This document shows positions 36,348 through 45,049 of a stretch of DNA of 64,000 bases, one piece after another (within the stretch, counting starts at the first letter, position 1; every line of letters begins with the position of its first letter). Made by a program: the position numbers and the translations under genes. The notes below the pieces were generated by a model. That model ran no database searches, was not told the origin of the DNA, and saw nothing but the letters and a program-made list of their open reading frames with translations. The stretch covers positions 1,178,001 through 1,242,000 of the forward strand of contig CBDHDJ010000003.1 in assembly GCA_965261645.1 (NCBI GenBank), in the 5' to 3' direction. Source of the stretch: CBDHDJ01 sp965261645. Its GTDB lineage: Bacteria > Pseudomonadota > Alphaproteobacteria > SHVV01.

Positions 36348-36431
36348 GTGAGGCCCAGGATCGAGCCTGGGTATCCTCACCCTCGTAGTGGCGCCGTCCA
36401 ATGGTGGACGGGCGATGGGGGCCATGCCCCA
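36348..36431 (+). promoter_or_regulatory. Three consecutive hairpins in the sthA leader
   Basis: GTGAGGCCCAGG pairs with CCTGGG and CCTCAC (36348-36380, stem of 12 with a 3-base bulge); GTCCA/TGGAC at 36396-36409; ATGGGG/CCCCAT at 36415-36431. All lie just before the start codon at 36472. No family match is known to me. Confidence 0.35.
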
Positions 36432-36471
36432 TCACCCCAACGCGCCGGCCACTGAGCCGAGGGAACGCGTT

Positions 36472-37872
36472 ATGAGTTTCGATTACGACCTATTCGTCAT
36501 GGGGTCGGGCCCTGCCGGCCATGCCGCCGCGATTCAGGCCGCCAAGCTCGGCAAACGGGTGGTCATGGCGGAGCAAAGGGCGCGCATCGGCGGCGCCAGC
36601 GTCAATACCGGAACGATTCCGAGCAAGACGTTGCGCGAGGCCGCGCTTCACCTGACGGGTTTCCGCGAGCGCAGTATTTACGGCGCGTCCTACCGCGTGA
36701 AGCACGACATCACGATGGAGGACCTGCTCTTCCGCACCGCGCACGTCATCAAGAACGAGATCGACGTGACGCGCGACCAGCTCCAGCGCAACGACGTCGA
36801 GCTGCTCGAGGGTCGGGTGAGTTTCGTCGACCCGCACACCATTCATGTCGCCGAACCGGAAGGTCGACGCACGCACGATATCACGGCGGACAAGATCGTG
36901 ATTGGGACCGGCACGACGACGACCAAGGACGAGCACATCCCGTTCGACGATCAGAAGATCTTCACCAGCGGTGAGCTTCTCGGCTTGGAGGAGATGCCGA
37001 AGACGCTCGCTGTGGCGGGCGCGGGCGTCGTTGGTTGCGAGTATGCGACCATCTTCGCCGCGCTCGGCGTGCGCGTGACGCTGATCGACAAACGTGCCCG
37101 CATCCTCGAGTTTGCCGACGGCGAGGTCATCGATTCACTGGTCTCAGAAATGCGCCGTCATCGCATGACCTTGCGCCTGCGCGAGCAAGTGAACGAGATC
37201 GTTCCCTTCGATGACGATATGGGCAAGCACGTCCGCATCACGCTCGAGAGCGGCAAAACGATCACGGCTGACAAGGTGCTCTATAGCATCGGCCGGACGG
37301 GCGCGACGGCGGCGCTCAATCTCGATGCTGTCGGGCTCGCGGCCGACGAGCGCGGCCGGCTCACGGTCAATCAGGACTACCAGACGAGCGTGCCGCACAT
37401 CTACGCGGCGGGCGATGTGATTGGCTTTCCCAGCCTCGCGTTCACCTCGATGGAGCAGGGGCGCCTCGCCTCCTGCCACGCCTTCGGCGTGAACGCGGAG
37501 AGCGTGCCAGAGCTTTTTCCCTACGGGATCTACACGATTCCGGAAATCTCGATCGTCGGCCGGAACGAGGAGGAGCTCACCGATGCCAAGGTCCCCTACG
37601 AGGTCGGCAAGGCGATGTACAGGGAGATCTCGCGCGGCCAGATCATCGGCGACTCGACAGGCCCTCTCAAGCTCCTGTTTCACACCGAGACGCGCGAGAT
37701 TTTGGGCGTGAACATCGTGGGCGAGGGCGCCAGCGAACTCATCCATGTCGGCCAAGCGGTGATGGCGCTCGGCGGCACGATCGACTACTTCATCAATACC
37801 GTATTCAACTACCCGACGCTCGCCGAGTGTTACAAGACCGCTGCGTTCGACGGCATCAACCGCCTGCGTTAG
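36472..37872 (+). CDS. sthA: Si-specific (soluble) pyridine nucleotide transhydrogenase
   Basis: A 466-residue FAD protein. FAD motif FVMGSGPAGHAAAIQAAKLG; the active-site region GGASVNTGTIPSKTLREA, where the usual Cys-x4-Cys is replaced, as in SthA; NAD(P) motif AVAGAGVVGCEYATIFAALG; second FAD block HIYAAGDVIGFP. It moves hydride between NADPH and NAD+ to balance the two pools. The ATG at 36472 with GAGGGAA upstream is chosen over the longer frame from 36388. The leader is strongly structured (36348-36431). Monocistronic. Confidence 0.85.
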   Translation: MSFDYDLFVMGSGPAGHAAAIQAAKLGKRVVMAEQRARIGGASVNTGTIPSKTLREAALHLTGFRERSIYGASYRVKHDITMEDLLFRTAHVIKNEIDVTRDQLQRNDVELLEGRVSFVDPHTIHVAEPEGRRTHDITADKIVIGTGTTTTKDEHIPFDDQKIFTSGELLGLEEMPKTLAVAGAGVVGCEYATIFAALGVRVTLIDKRARILEFADGEVIDSLVSEMRRHRMTLRLREQVNEIVPFDDDMGKHVRITLESGKTITADKVLYSIGRTGATAALNLDAVGLAADERGRLTVNQDYQTSVPHIYAAGDVIGFPSLAFTSMEQGRLASCHAFGVNAESVPELFPYGIYTIPEISIVGRNEEELTDAKVPYEVGKAMYREISRGQIIGDSTGPLKLLFHTETREILGVNIVGEGASELIHVGQAVMALGGTIDYFINTVFNYPTLAECYKTAAFDGINRLR

Positions 37873-37912
37873 GAGGGCCGTCGGCGGTCCCCGAGCGCGC
37901 CGACAGCGGGCG

Positions 37913-40051
37913 CTAGTCTCCGAACAGTTTCTTGAGGCCCGAGCCCACCCCCTCGATCATCTTTATCGCGCCACCGGCGGCCTTGCCGATGGGCGAGAAC
38001 CCCGGCTTCTCAACCGTCGCCCCTGCTGCGCCTTCGCCGGCGGGCGAGGCGCCGGTCTCCCCGTCCCTCGCTGCTGCTGCGCTGTCGCCGGCGGCAATGT
38101 GCAGACAGGGATGCTCATCGCCGCTACCCAACTCGCCTAGCGCGACGAGCGCGGCCGGCGGAAACAGCACAATACCCAGCAATCCGGCCACCTTGCGTGC
38201 CGTGCCGAACGGCTCGGGTTGATAGCGTGGGTCGGCGAGTGGGCCGGTCACCCTGACCGGAACGGCGACACTCAGCCTGGCCGATTTCGCTCGTGGCGTC
38301 ACGGTGAAGTCGATCCGCTCGGCGGCGAGGTCGATGCTTCCCTTGCCGGTCACCGTGGAGTACTCGGTATCGATGAGGAGGACGCGACTCGTGGCTACAC
38401 CCTTGTCGATGTCGAAATGGCTGGCGATGCAGTTCACGGCGGTGAAATCCTGGCGCTTGGCAAAGAGTGTGCCGAGCAGCGTCGTGATGCCGCCGGCGAC
38501 CGCATGGTAGGTTTTGCTCAATGTGCGGCCGTCCTCGAGCAGGAGGGTGGTCTCGCCGGCGAGGCTCGCCATCAGTTGGGCCGGCGAGCGCCCGCCTGCG
38601 TTGAGGGCCATCGAGAATGGGGTCCGGCCCTCGACCAGACCCGCGGCGGCCGTGGCTTGGAGCGCCTGTCCGAGGTCGACTTCGTGTGCCTCGACGTCGA
38701 GGCGCAGGGCCGGCGGCGCAGGCCGGGTCGTGATCACGAGGTCGACCTTGACCGTGCCCCCCGCCACGCTGGCCGATTGAGCACGAAGGCGCTCCACGCC
38801 GTCCTTCAGATCGAGGGTGGCGATCGAATGAGAGGCAATCGCCCAAGGGGTCCTGAGCTCATCGACGCTGAGCTCCACATTCGCATCGATCGCGGGAATA
38901 TCGTCGAGCGGGAGAGGCTCGGGTGAGAACACCTTGGTATCGCGGCCATCGGTGGTTTGGCCCGACTCGGCGCTCTCGCCGCTCGGCGGCGCCGGCTCGG
39001 CCGCGGCGAGCCACGTGGTGAGATCGAGGCGGTCTGCGGTGAGCCGGGCTTTGATCAGCGGCCGGCCCGGCCGATCGGTGTAGGCGGCGCGGCCCGCCAC
39101 GGTGTTGGCGCCAAGGGTGAGGACCATATCGTCCAGAGTCATGGCGGTGCGATCCCCGGTTAGACGGCCGCGGATCCGGACGGGTCCCTCGACCCACGGC
39201 AGATCGTCGATCAGCCCTGCGAGGCCGGACAGGTCTTCGCCCTCGACTGCCAGGGCCAGATCGACATCGGGAAAGCCGCGGCGCTGCCTCACCGTGCCAT
39301 CGGCGCGGGTGGTGAAGCCGAACGCCCGCGCGGTCACGGCAACGGGGATGGGCCGGTCGATAGGTGATCCTGATGGGAACGGTCCCACCTGCCCGGCGAC
39401 CGAGACCGGGTGTCCGTTCCACGCGCCGTCGAGCGCCAACTCGATCGGCTCATCTGGTGATGAGGCCCTGGCGATCGCTCGTGCCAGCACCACCTCGATC
39501 ACCTCTCCGGTGAGGCCATCGCGGTAGGTGAGCTGGGCGTTCTCGATGCGAACGTGATTGATATGAGGGATCACGAGATCGTCGACCCCATCGGCGTCGT
39601 CGGCTGCGGAGACGGCGGCCATATTCGAATCGTCGCCCGGTTCCGTGTCGTCCCCTTCGGCCACGAAGATCCAGTTGCGGCGGCCCGCGGCATCGGTCTC
39701 GAGCAGCAGGTTGGGTTCGATCAGCGTGAGGCTCGTGATCTCCAGCTTGCCGGCAAACAGGGGCCAGAGCCGGACCGTCGCTTCCGCCCGGGCGATGCTC
39801 GCCATGACGGGGCGCGAGCCCCACGCCGCGTTGGCCAGCGTGAGGTCCTCCGCGATGATCGCCGGGTGGGGCGTGAGCTCCAGCGCCAGCGGGCCGGCGA
39901 TGCCGAGCTCGCGGCCCGTGGCCGCCTCGACCTCGGCCGCGATCTCGCCGCGATACCGGTTTACGTCGGTGGACAGCAGGAAGATCACGCCGCCAACAAT
40001 GAGCGCCGCCGCCCCCATCACGATGAAAATAAGGAGACGCGCGATACGCAT
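37913..40051 (-). CDS. AsmA family protein
   Basis: A 712-residue envelope protein. A single N-terminal membrane anchor (LLIFIVMGAAALIVGGVIFLL) precedes the AsmA domain (VNRYRGEIAAEVEAATGREL then LALELTPHPAIIAEDLTLAN), a long beta-rich periplasmic body and the C-terminal AsmA_2 block (GKGSIDLAAERIDFTVTPRA). Members are chorein-fold bridges thought to help phospholipid or outer-membrane assembly. Start ATG 40051 with GAGGT upstream; the extra 18 codons to 40105 lack support. The C-terminus is Gly/Ala-rich, ending GSGLKKLFGD. Confidence 0.88.
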   Translation of the reverse strand: MRIARLLIFIVMGAAALIVGGVIFLLSTDVNRYRGEIAAEVEAATGRELGIAGPLALELTPHPAIIAEDLTLANAAWGSRPVMASIARAEATVRLWPLFAGKLEITSLTLIEPNLLLETDAAGRRNWIFVAEGDDTEPGDDSNMAAVSAADDADGVDDLVIPHINHVRIENAQLTYRDGLTGEVIEVVLARAIARASSPDEPIELALDGAWNGHPVSVAGQVGPFPSGSPIDRPIPVAVTARAFGFTTRADGTVRQRRGFPDVDLALAVEGEDLSGLAGLIDDLPWVEGPVRIRGRLTGDRTAMTLDDMVLTLGANTVAGRAAYTDRPGRPLIKARLTADRLDLTTWLAAAEPAPPSGESAESGQTTDGRDTKVFSPEPLPLDDIPAIDANVELSVDELRTPWAIASHSIATLDLKDGVERLRAQSASVAGGTVKVDLVITTRPAPPALRLDVEAHEVDLGQALQATAAAGLVEGRTPFSMALNAGGRSPAQLMASLAGETTLLLEDGRTLSKTYHAVAGGITTLLGTLFAKRQDFTAVNCIASHFDIDKGVATSRVLLIDTEYSTVTGKGSIDLAAERIDFTVTPRAKSARLSVAVPVRVTGPLADPRYQPEPFGTARKVAGLLGIVLFPPAALVALGELGSGDEHPCLHIAAGDSAAAARDGETGASPAGEGAAGATVEKPGFSPIGKAAGGAIKMIEGVGSGLKKLFGD

Positions 40052-40173
40052 GGCACCTCGGCTATGGGTGTACGAGAACGGAGGGAGCGCCCCCGCGCAG
40101 CGCAATTGCGGACTGGCTATCAGTACAGGGGATTTGCCGCGCCGGCTCGCCGCGAAGTCCGCCGATCAGGCGA

Positions 40174-40404
40174 TCACTCGATGAGCACCGGTTCGAGGTC
40201 CACAATCCCGAAACGCCGGCCGCTCCGGCCCGTCACCGACCACAGCGTGCCGGTATAGGCGTAGCCCTGCCAGGCGAGACCCTGGCGCCAGTCGGCGATC
40301 TCCTCGGCGGCGGCGTCCTGGCGGCCGTGCACGGTGCGGCAATGGGTGCCGGCCTCGCCGTCGTCGAACAGATTGATCCACAACTGTCCGGGCACTCGGG
40401 GCAT
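40174..40404 (-). CDS. Hypothetical small protein
   Basis: A 76-residue acidic protein (QLWINLFDDGEAGTHCRTVH, then GLAWQGYAYTGTLWSVTG). It has no signal peptide or membrane segment and I recognise no domain. Support for it being real comes from a well-formed promoter with palindrome at 40438-40466 and GAGCGA before the ATG at 40404. It sits beside a phage-type repressor gene and may belong to the same accessory island. Confidence 0.55.
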   Translation of the reverse strand: MPRVPGQLWINLFDDGEAGTHCRTVHGRQDAAAEEIADWRQGLAWQGYAYTGTLWSVTGRSGRRFGIVDLEPVLIE

Positions 40405-40437
40405 GGGGTTTCGCTCGGGATTGGGGACGCAACGAAC

Positions 40438-40466
40438 ACAATACGTTACGTATTATACTCTGTCAA
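40438..40466 (-). promoter_or_regulatory. Sigma-70 promoter with a 15-bp palindromic operator
   Basis: On the minus strand TTGACA (40466-40461), a 17-base spacer and TATTGT (40443-40438). The perfect palindrome AATACGT-T-ACGTATT (40440-40454) covers the -10 box and spacer, as an operator would. It drives the small gene at 40404; the neighbouring S24 repressor is a candidate regulator. Confidence 0.6.
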
Positions 40467-40517
40467 AACGAAACCTTCTGAATTAGGCCATGGACCGGAT
40501 CGGCGCTGTGACCGGGC

Positions 40518-41207
40518 TCAGAGCTGCCGGCCGATCCAGATGACGCGGCCGAGGACCGTGAGGTCGTTAGGGCTCACGCCCTGGGTCGAGGGATGGAGCG
40601 CATTGTCGCTCGAGACGGTCAGAGTCTTGTTGGCGTAATCGACAGTGATGCGCTTGACGTTGATCACGCCGTCCCACGCGATCACGTAAATGCCTTCGCG
40701 CCGCGGGTTGATGTCCGAACGGTCAACCAGCATGTGATCGCCGCTGCGGATCGTCGGTTCCATGCTGTCGCCATGGGCCTGGATGACCGCCAGCATGTCG
40801 AGCGGCGCGTTGGTGACCGTTCTCAGCCACTGGCGCCTGAAGGCCAGCCGATCCAGGACGTTCTCGCCATCGAAGACTGCGCCGCCGCCGGCGGCTGCCC
40901 GGACGTCATAATTGGGAATGAGCGCGTAGTCTTCTTCGAAGGCGCTGACGAGCGCTGTTTCCGCGGACTGGACAGAGGCAGGCCGCTGCCCGCCCTCGAG
41001 CATCCACAGCGCCGCCTCATTGGCATTGAGCGGGTCAAGCGCAGTCGCGTACGTCATCGCTGCGCGGAAGCGAACGCCGCGGCTGCCGTTTTCGTGGGAG
41101 CGGTACGTGCCCTCCTCCAAGCCGTGGGCGCGGGCGAAATCGGCAGCGGTGGCGTAGCCCGCCGCTTCGCGGAGATGGCGCAATCGATCATGAGGCGCGT
41201 CCAACAC
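40518..41207 (-). CDS. Phage-type repressor with HTH and S24 peptidase domains
   Basis: A 229-residue CI/LexA-like protein. The N-terminal helix-turn-helix (LRHLREAAGYATAADFARAHGLEEGTY interrupted at residue 36 by RSHENG) binds DNA; the C-terminal peptidase has the cleavage site Ala106-Gly107 (AAAGGGAVF), Ser148 in HGDSMEPTI and Lys185 in INVKRIT. DNA damage should trigger self-cleavage and release of its targets. Start is GTG at 41207 with no ribosome site; TACAAT ends a few bases upstream, so a leaderless message, as for lambda cI from PRM, is possible. Divergent from an HTH gene. Confidence 0.82.
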   Translation of the reverse strand: MLDAPHDRLRHLREAAGYATAADFARAHGLEEGTYRSHENGSRGVRFRAAMTYATALDPLNANEAALWMLEGGQRPASVQSAETALVSAFEEDYALIPNYDVRAAAGGGAVFDGENVLDRLAFRRQWLRTVTNAPLDMLAVIQAHGDSMEPTIRSGDHMLVDRSDINPRREGIYVIAWDGVINVKRITVDYANKTLTVSSDNALHPSTQGVSPNDLTVLGRVIWIGRQL

Positions 41208-41234
41208 AACACGAATTGTAATGCAACAGATTTA

Positions 41235-41282
41235 ATACAACACGATACAAAACACTTTGCTACGGTGCAAAATGATTTGTAT
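41235..41282. promoter_or_regulatory. Divergent regulatory region with repeated ATACAA half-sites
   Basis: ATACAA occurs at 41235-41240 and 41245-41250, one helical turn apart, and inverted (TTGTAT) at 41277-41282. This AT-rich stretch separates the repressor from the divergent HTH gene, the place where phage repressors bind. Confidence 0.4.
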
Positions 41283-41365
41283 TGTCACGGCACATTACGT
41301 TCGGCGATTTCCCCTTCCCACCACAGACGGACCGAGTGCGGCCGGGCCGGCAAAGAGGCAGCTTC

Positions 41366-41570
41366 GTGGCGAACGGCAATGGTCTTACGGCCAAGGAAAT
41401 GACGGTTCTTCGCCTCATCGACGGGGCCGCGCGGTCGGGTCGCTGCTGTCCCGGCAACCGGGTCTTGGCCGATGTATTGGGCAGCCGCGATATCGCCGGC
41501 ATGTCGCGGATCGTGCGCCGCCTCGATGCCAAGGGATGGATTGCCGTCGAGCCCTCTCTGCCAACCTCAC
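41366..41570 (+). pseudogene. Helix-turn-helix regulator, truncated by IS3-family element
   Basis: From GTG 41366 (AGAGG upstream) about 68 codons read LTAKEMTVLRLIDGAARSGR then CPGNRVLADVLGSRDIAGMS and IVRRLDAKGWIAVE, a winged-helix DNA-binding domain of the phage Cro/replication-regulator type. The IS begins at 41571, so the C-terminus is lost and replaced by a few IS-encoded residues. It is divergent from the repressor. Confidence 0.65.
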
Positions 41571-41622
41571 TGAGACACCGTCCCCCCTTGGAATTACTGT
41601 AGGGCGGTGGAGGTGAATACCA

Positions 41623-42111
41623 ATGACCGCAGAGAGAGAATCGATGACATTGCAAGAGATGGACGCTCCGGCCCTGGGGGTCGAGGAGCGTCGCGACGAG
41701 GCCCCCGGGGCCGGAGCCAGCCACGCGCGGCCAACGCCGGACCCGGAGGTCGTGGCCAAGCCGAAGAGGCGCAAGTTCACCGCGCAGTATCGACTGCGGA
41801 TGCTGGAGGAGGCAGAGAGCTGCACGCAGCCCGGCGAGGTGGGCCGGCTGCTTCGCCGCGAGGGGCTGTACAGCTCCCATCTGACGGAATGGCGCAGGGC
41901 GCGGCGTGAAGGGTCGCTTCAAGGCCTGACCCCGAGCAAACGCGGTCGGAAGCCCGCCGAGCGCAACCCCCTCAGCGCGAAGGTGCACGAGCTCGAGGCG
42001 AAAGTGGCTCGGCTGGAGAAGGAGCTGCACACCGCCCATACGATCCTGGACGTCCAGGGAAAAGTTGCCGGGCTGCTGGGATTCAGCCTCGAACACGGGA
42101 AGGACTGCTGA
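41623..42111 (+). CDS. IS3-family transposase OrfA
   Basis: A 162-residue protein with a DNA-binding segment KRRKFTAQYRLRMLEEAESC and LLRREGLYSSHLTEWRRARR, then a coiled coil (VHELEAKVARLEKELHTAHT). Its stop and the orfB ATG share one base (TGATG at 42109-42113), so the two are probably translated together. Confidence 0.85.
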   Translation: MTAERESMTLQEMDAPALGVEERRDEAPGAGASHARPTPDPEVVAKPKRRKFTAQYRLRMLEEAESCTQPGEVGRLLRREGLYSSHLTEWRRARREGSLQGLTPSKRGRKPAERNPLSAKVHELEAKVARLEKELHTAHTILDVQGKVAGLLGFSLEHGKDC

Positions 42112-43112
42112 TGGCCGTCCAGCCGCTCGCATCGCAGGTCGGCGTGGCGCCGGCGTGCCGAGCGCTGGGGGTGCCACGGGCTTCCTTCTACCGTCGTCAG
42201 AGGCCCGCTCCCGGGCATCAGCAGCCCCGTCCTACGCCCGCCCGGGCCCTGTGTGCGTCCGAACGCGCGCACGTCCTCGACGTGCTCGCCAGCCCGCGCT
42301 TCGTCGACCGGTCACCGGCCGAGGTCGTCGCGACGCTGCTCGATGAAGGCCAGTATCTGTGCGCCGAGCGCACGATATACCGGATCCTGGCCGCGAACCA
42401 GCCGGTGCGAGAGCGGCGCAATCAGCGCAGTCATCCCTGCTACACCAAGCCCGAGCTGGTGGCCACGGGCCCCAACCAGACCTGGTCCTGGGATATCACC
42501 CGGCTCCGGGGGCCCAAACGCTGGACGTCCTTCTACCTCTATGTCTTGCTCGACATCTTCAGCCGCTGCGTCGTGGGCTGGATGGTTGCCGATCGGGAGA
42601 ACGCCGCGCTCGCCGCGACGCTGATCGAGGAAACCTGTCTCAAGCAAGGCATCGAGCCCCAGGTGCTCACCCTGCATTCGGACCGCGGCGCGCCGATGAC
42701 CAGCAAGTGTACCGCCCAACTCCTCGCCGACCTCGGGGTCACCCGCTCTCTGAGCCGCCCCCAGGTCAGCGATGACAACCCGTTCTCCGAAGCGCAGTTC
42801 AAGACCCTGAAGTATCACCCCGGCTTCCCTGGGCGCTTCGAAGACATTACCGCCGCCATCGCCTTCTGCCGGTCGTTCTTCCCCTGGTACAACACCGAGC
42901 ACCGCCATGCCGGGATCGCGATGCTCACCCCCGATGATGTCCATCATCACCGGGCACCGGATGTGCTGGCTCAGCGCGGACGTACCCTGCAAGCCGCCTG
43001 GGCCCTTCACCCCGAACGCTTCGTCCACGGCACCCCGAAACCCGCCCCGCTTCCCGAAGCCGTCTGGATCAACCCACCCGCCACTTCCACAACAGGAGAA
43101 ACGAGTCAGTAA
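42111..43112 (+). CDS. IS3-family transposase OrfB (DDE integrase)
   Basis: A 333-residue integrase-type transposase. The catalytic acids lie in TWSWDITRLRGPK, LTLHSDRGAPM and NPFSEAQFKTLKYHP, and the rve core ends with YNTEHRHAGIAMLTPDDVH. The N-terminal part (ACRALGVPRASFYRRQR) is the HTH/HTH_21 region. Intact. Confidence 0.9.
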   Translation: MAVQPLASQVGVAPACRALGVPRASFYRRQRPAPGHQQPRPTPARALCASERAHVLDVLASPRFVDRSPAEVVATLLDEGQYLCAERTIYRILAANQPVRERRNQRSHPCYTKPELVATGPNQTWSWDITRLRGPKRWTSFYLYVLLDIFSRCVVGWMVADRENAALAATLIEETCLKQGIEPQVLTLHSDRGAPMTSKCTAQLLADLGVTRSLSRPQVSDDNPFSEAQFKTLKYHPGFPGRFEDITAAIAFCRSFFPWYNTEHRHAGIAMLTPDDVHHHRAPDVLAQRGRTLQAAWALHPERFVHGTPKPAPLPEAVWINPPATSTTGETSQ

Positions 43113-43323
43113 ATAGAAACCGTCGGTGTCTCAAAGTCGTTGACAGGTTCCGGAGCAGCGCGGCCGATTGCCCCGGGTGGTCACTGTATTGGCGACGGGG
43201 CTGCGAACGTTCGATGCGCGGGATGACCGCGAGTAGAACGACAGGCGGGCGAGGCGGCCCAAGCCGGGGCCGGTCACAGCCCACGCGAGTGCCGTCAAGC
43301 CCTTGGGCCAACCCGCATTCGAC

Positions 43324-43539
43324 ATGGCTCGGGGGTTCGAAGCACCCCCCGCCACGACCTGCCGGTTCATTCTCAGTAGGCCCGAGGCGCACCCCAAGAT
43401 CTGTGGCCGAACGGTCTACCGCCACTCCTATTGCCGGGCCCATTATGCGCTCTGCTACGAGGTGCGAGGCGGGCGCGCGCGCGAGGTTGTGGTGCCGAAC
43501 GACGACAGCCATGGCGAGCGGATGCATGTGGACGGCTGA
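43324..43539 (+). CDS. GcrA-like zinc-binding small protein
   Basis: About 71 residues with a compact Cys/His pattern TCRFILSRPEAHPKICGRTV then HSYCRAHYALCYE, similar to the C-terminal domain of the alphaproteobacterial cell-cycle regulator GcrA and to short phage-borne relatives. The N-terminal DNA-binding half of GcrA is missing; it may have been removed when the IS3 element arrived 190 bases upstream, or never existed. It overlaps the next gene by 14 bases, so the two probably form an operon. Confidence 0.55.
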   Translation: MARGFEAPPATTCRFILSRPEAHPKICGRTVYRHSYCRAHYALCYEVRGGRAREVVVPNDDSHGERMHVDG

Positions 43540-43957
43540 TCAAGTCATCGAGCGGCTCGAGGCGGCAGCCGAGACGCTGCGCCGCTTGCCCGGTCCGGCG
43601 CGCGGACCCTTCGCGCTTCGCTCGAACTGGCCCGAGGTGTTGCGCCCGACGATTGAATCGTTCAACACCGAAGCGGAGCGCGCCGCGCTCCACCGTTCGG
43701 TCGCTTACGCGCCGGCCGATCCACGTGAAATCGACCGGCTCGACGAGACGCTAGGCTGGCTCAGCTGGCTCTCAGGCGATCTACAGAAACTCGTTTGGCT
43801 CCGGGCGTGCGGCGTGCAGTGGTGGCGGCTCGAACTCCGGCGCTGGCAGCTGCGCGCACGAGCTCGGCGCTACGATCGAAAAACGCTCGCCTTCCATTAC
43901 CGGCGCGGAGTCGAAATCATCCGCCGCCGCCTCATCGAGGCGGAGGACGCAGCGTGA
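43526..43957 (+). CDS. DUF6362 family protein
   Basis: About 143 residues with the DUF6362 pattern: ADQVIERLEAAAETLRRLP, then WPEVLRPTIESFN, REIDRLDETLGWLSWL and LQKLVWLRACGVQWWRLELR, with a basic C-terminus that looks like a sigma-factor-like HTH (HYRRGVEIIRRRLIE). Such genes are frequent in alphaproteobacterial prophages and gene-transfer regions, often with GcrA-like neighbours as here. The ATG at 43526 is chosen; 43511 is an alternative. Function unknown. Confidence 0.65.
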   Translation: MWTADQVIERLEAAAETLRRLPGPARGPFALRSNWPEVLRPTIESFNTEAERAALHRSVAYAPADPREIDRLDETLGWLSWLSGDLQKLVWLRACGVQWWRLELRRWQLRARARRYDRKTLAFHYRRGVEIIRRRLIEAEDAA

Positions 43958-43984
43958 GGGCGGGCGCGCCCGCGCGGCGATTGC

Positions 43985-44662
43985 CTAATGGCTGGTGACG
44001 AGTTGCGAGAAGCGGACCGGGATAATGTCCTGTGAGGCGAAGCGCCCGCGTTCGTCCTTTTCGAGCAGCATAAGCATCTGCGAGTCCTCGATGCCTGCAG
44101 GGATCACCACCTTGCCGCCGGTGCGGAGTTGCTCGAGCAAAGTCGGCGGAATGAGCTCGGGTGCCGCGGTGACGATGATCTTGTCGAACGGCGAATGCTC
44201 GGGCCAGCCCTGCGAGCCATCGCCGATGCGCATCTCGACATTTTTGTAACCGAGACTGTTCAAAGTCTTGTCGGCGTTCGCCGCGAGCTCTTCGAGGAGT
44301 TCCACGGTGTAGACCCGCTGGCCAAGCTCGGCAAGGATGGCCGCCTGATAGCCAAGACCGGTGCCGATCTCGAGAATGACGTCATTCGCATCGATGTCGA
44401 GAAGATCGGTCATCAGCGCCACGATGAAAGGCTGCGAGATCGTCTTGCCGTAGCCGATGGGCAGGGGCGAATCGAGGTAGGCGTAAAGCTGCATCTCGGC
44501 CGGCACGAACTCGTGCCGCGGCACCTTGGCCATGGCGTCGATGACACGCGCCGAGAGCTCACCCTTGCCGAGTTTATCGCTGATCAACGTGGTGTGAAGG
44601 GCGATCTGCTCGATCATCTCACTGCGGAGATCGCCAAAGTAGTTGTGCTCGGTCTCGGTCAT
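43985..44662 (-). CDS. pcm: Protein-L-isoaspartate O-methyltransferase
   Basis: A 225-residue SAM-dependent enzyme that methylates isoaspartyl residues in aged proteins to start their repair. Key blocks: VPRHEFVPAEMQLYAYLDSP, PIGYGKTISQPFIVALMTDL (substrate pocket), the SAM loop LEIGTGLGYQAAILAELG (about 96-113) and KIIVTAAPELIPP. The length is normal. It is convergent with DUF6362. The 387-base upstream gap to the parvulin gene holds a strong hairpin at 44735-44760. Confidence 0.9.
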   Translation of the reverse strand: MTETEHNYFGDLRSEMIEQIALHTTLISDKLGKGELSARVIDAMAKVPRHEFVPAEMQLYAYLDSPLPIGYGKTISQPFIVALMTDLLDIDANDVILEIGTGLGYQAAILAELGQRVYTVELLEELAANADKTLNSLGYKNVEMRIGDGSQGWPEHSPFDKIIVTAAPELIPPTLLEQLRTGGKVVIPAGIEDSQMLMLLEKDERGRFASQDIIPVRFSQLVTSH

Positions 44663-45049
44663 CTGGGCCGTCCAACGGGTGAAGAGCCACCCTTCCGGGC
44701 TCGGAGTCTTTCACAATTCGGGCATCGAGAGTAGGGCCCAATGCGCCAGCGCATCGGGCCGGCAGCCCTCGCCGGTTGGCCGTGTTTCCTTATCCGATGG
44801 CGCCCCTCGCGCCCCTGGCGCCCGAGCCTAGGCCGACGCCGCAAACGTGAATCGCCGATCCGTGGGCGCGACGACGCTGTTGGGGATTTATGCTAATCTC
44901 GCACCAACCCCGCGGCGGTCAGCGATACATCCAGCGACTTGAATGGGCTTGGTGATGGCGCGCAGTGCCTAGGGGCGAGCGGCGCGTATCGCCCGACATG
45001 CCAGCGCGGGAAGGACCGCGCCACGCGTGACTCTGAAAAGGACTCCCCG
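44663..45049. other. Intergenic region between pcm and the parvulin gene
   Basis: No gene is supported in these 387 bases. A hairpin stands out: GGCCC-A-ATGCGC at 44735-44746 pairs with GCGCAT-C-GGGCC at 44749-44760 (11 pairs, 2-base loop, one A-C mismatch). It could be in the pcm leader. TATGCTAAT near 44890 is a weak -10 candidate for the parvulin gene. Confidence 0.4.

Larger units (their letters stand above)
41571..43133 (+). mobile_element. IS3-family insertion sequence, 1563 bp
   Basis: TGAGACACCG at 41571 and its complement CGGTGTCTCA ending at 43133. It carries orfA and orfB in one direction. The flanks CAC and AAG do not match, so there is no visible target duplication. It differs clearly from the IS3 element at 3434. 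Confidence 0.88.

Noticed and set aside
36348..36380. tRNA or intrinsic terminator before sthA
   Set aside because: It folds as one long hairpin, not a cloverleaf, has no CCA-type acceptor, and no U-run follows.
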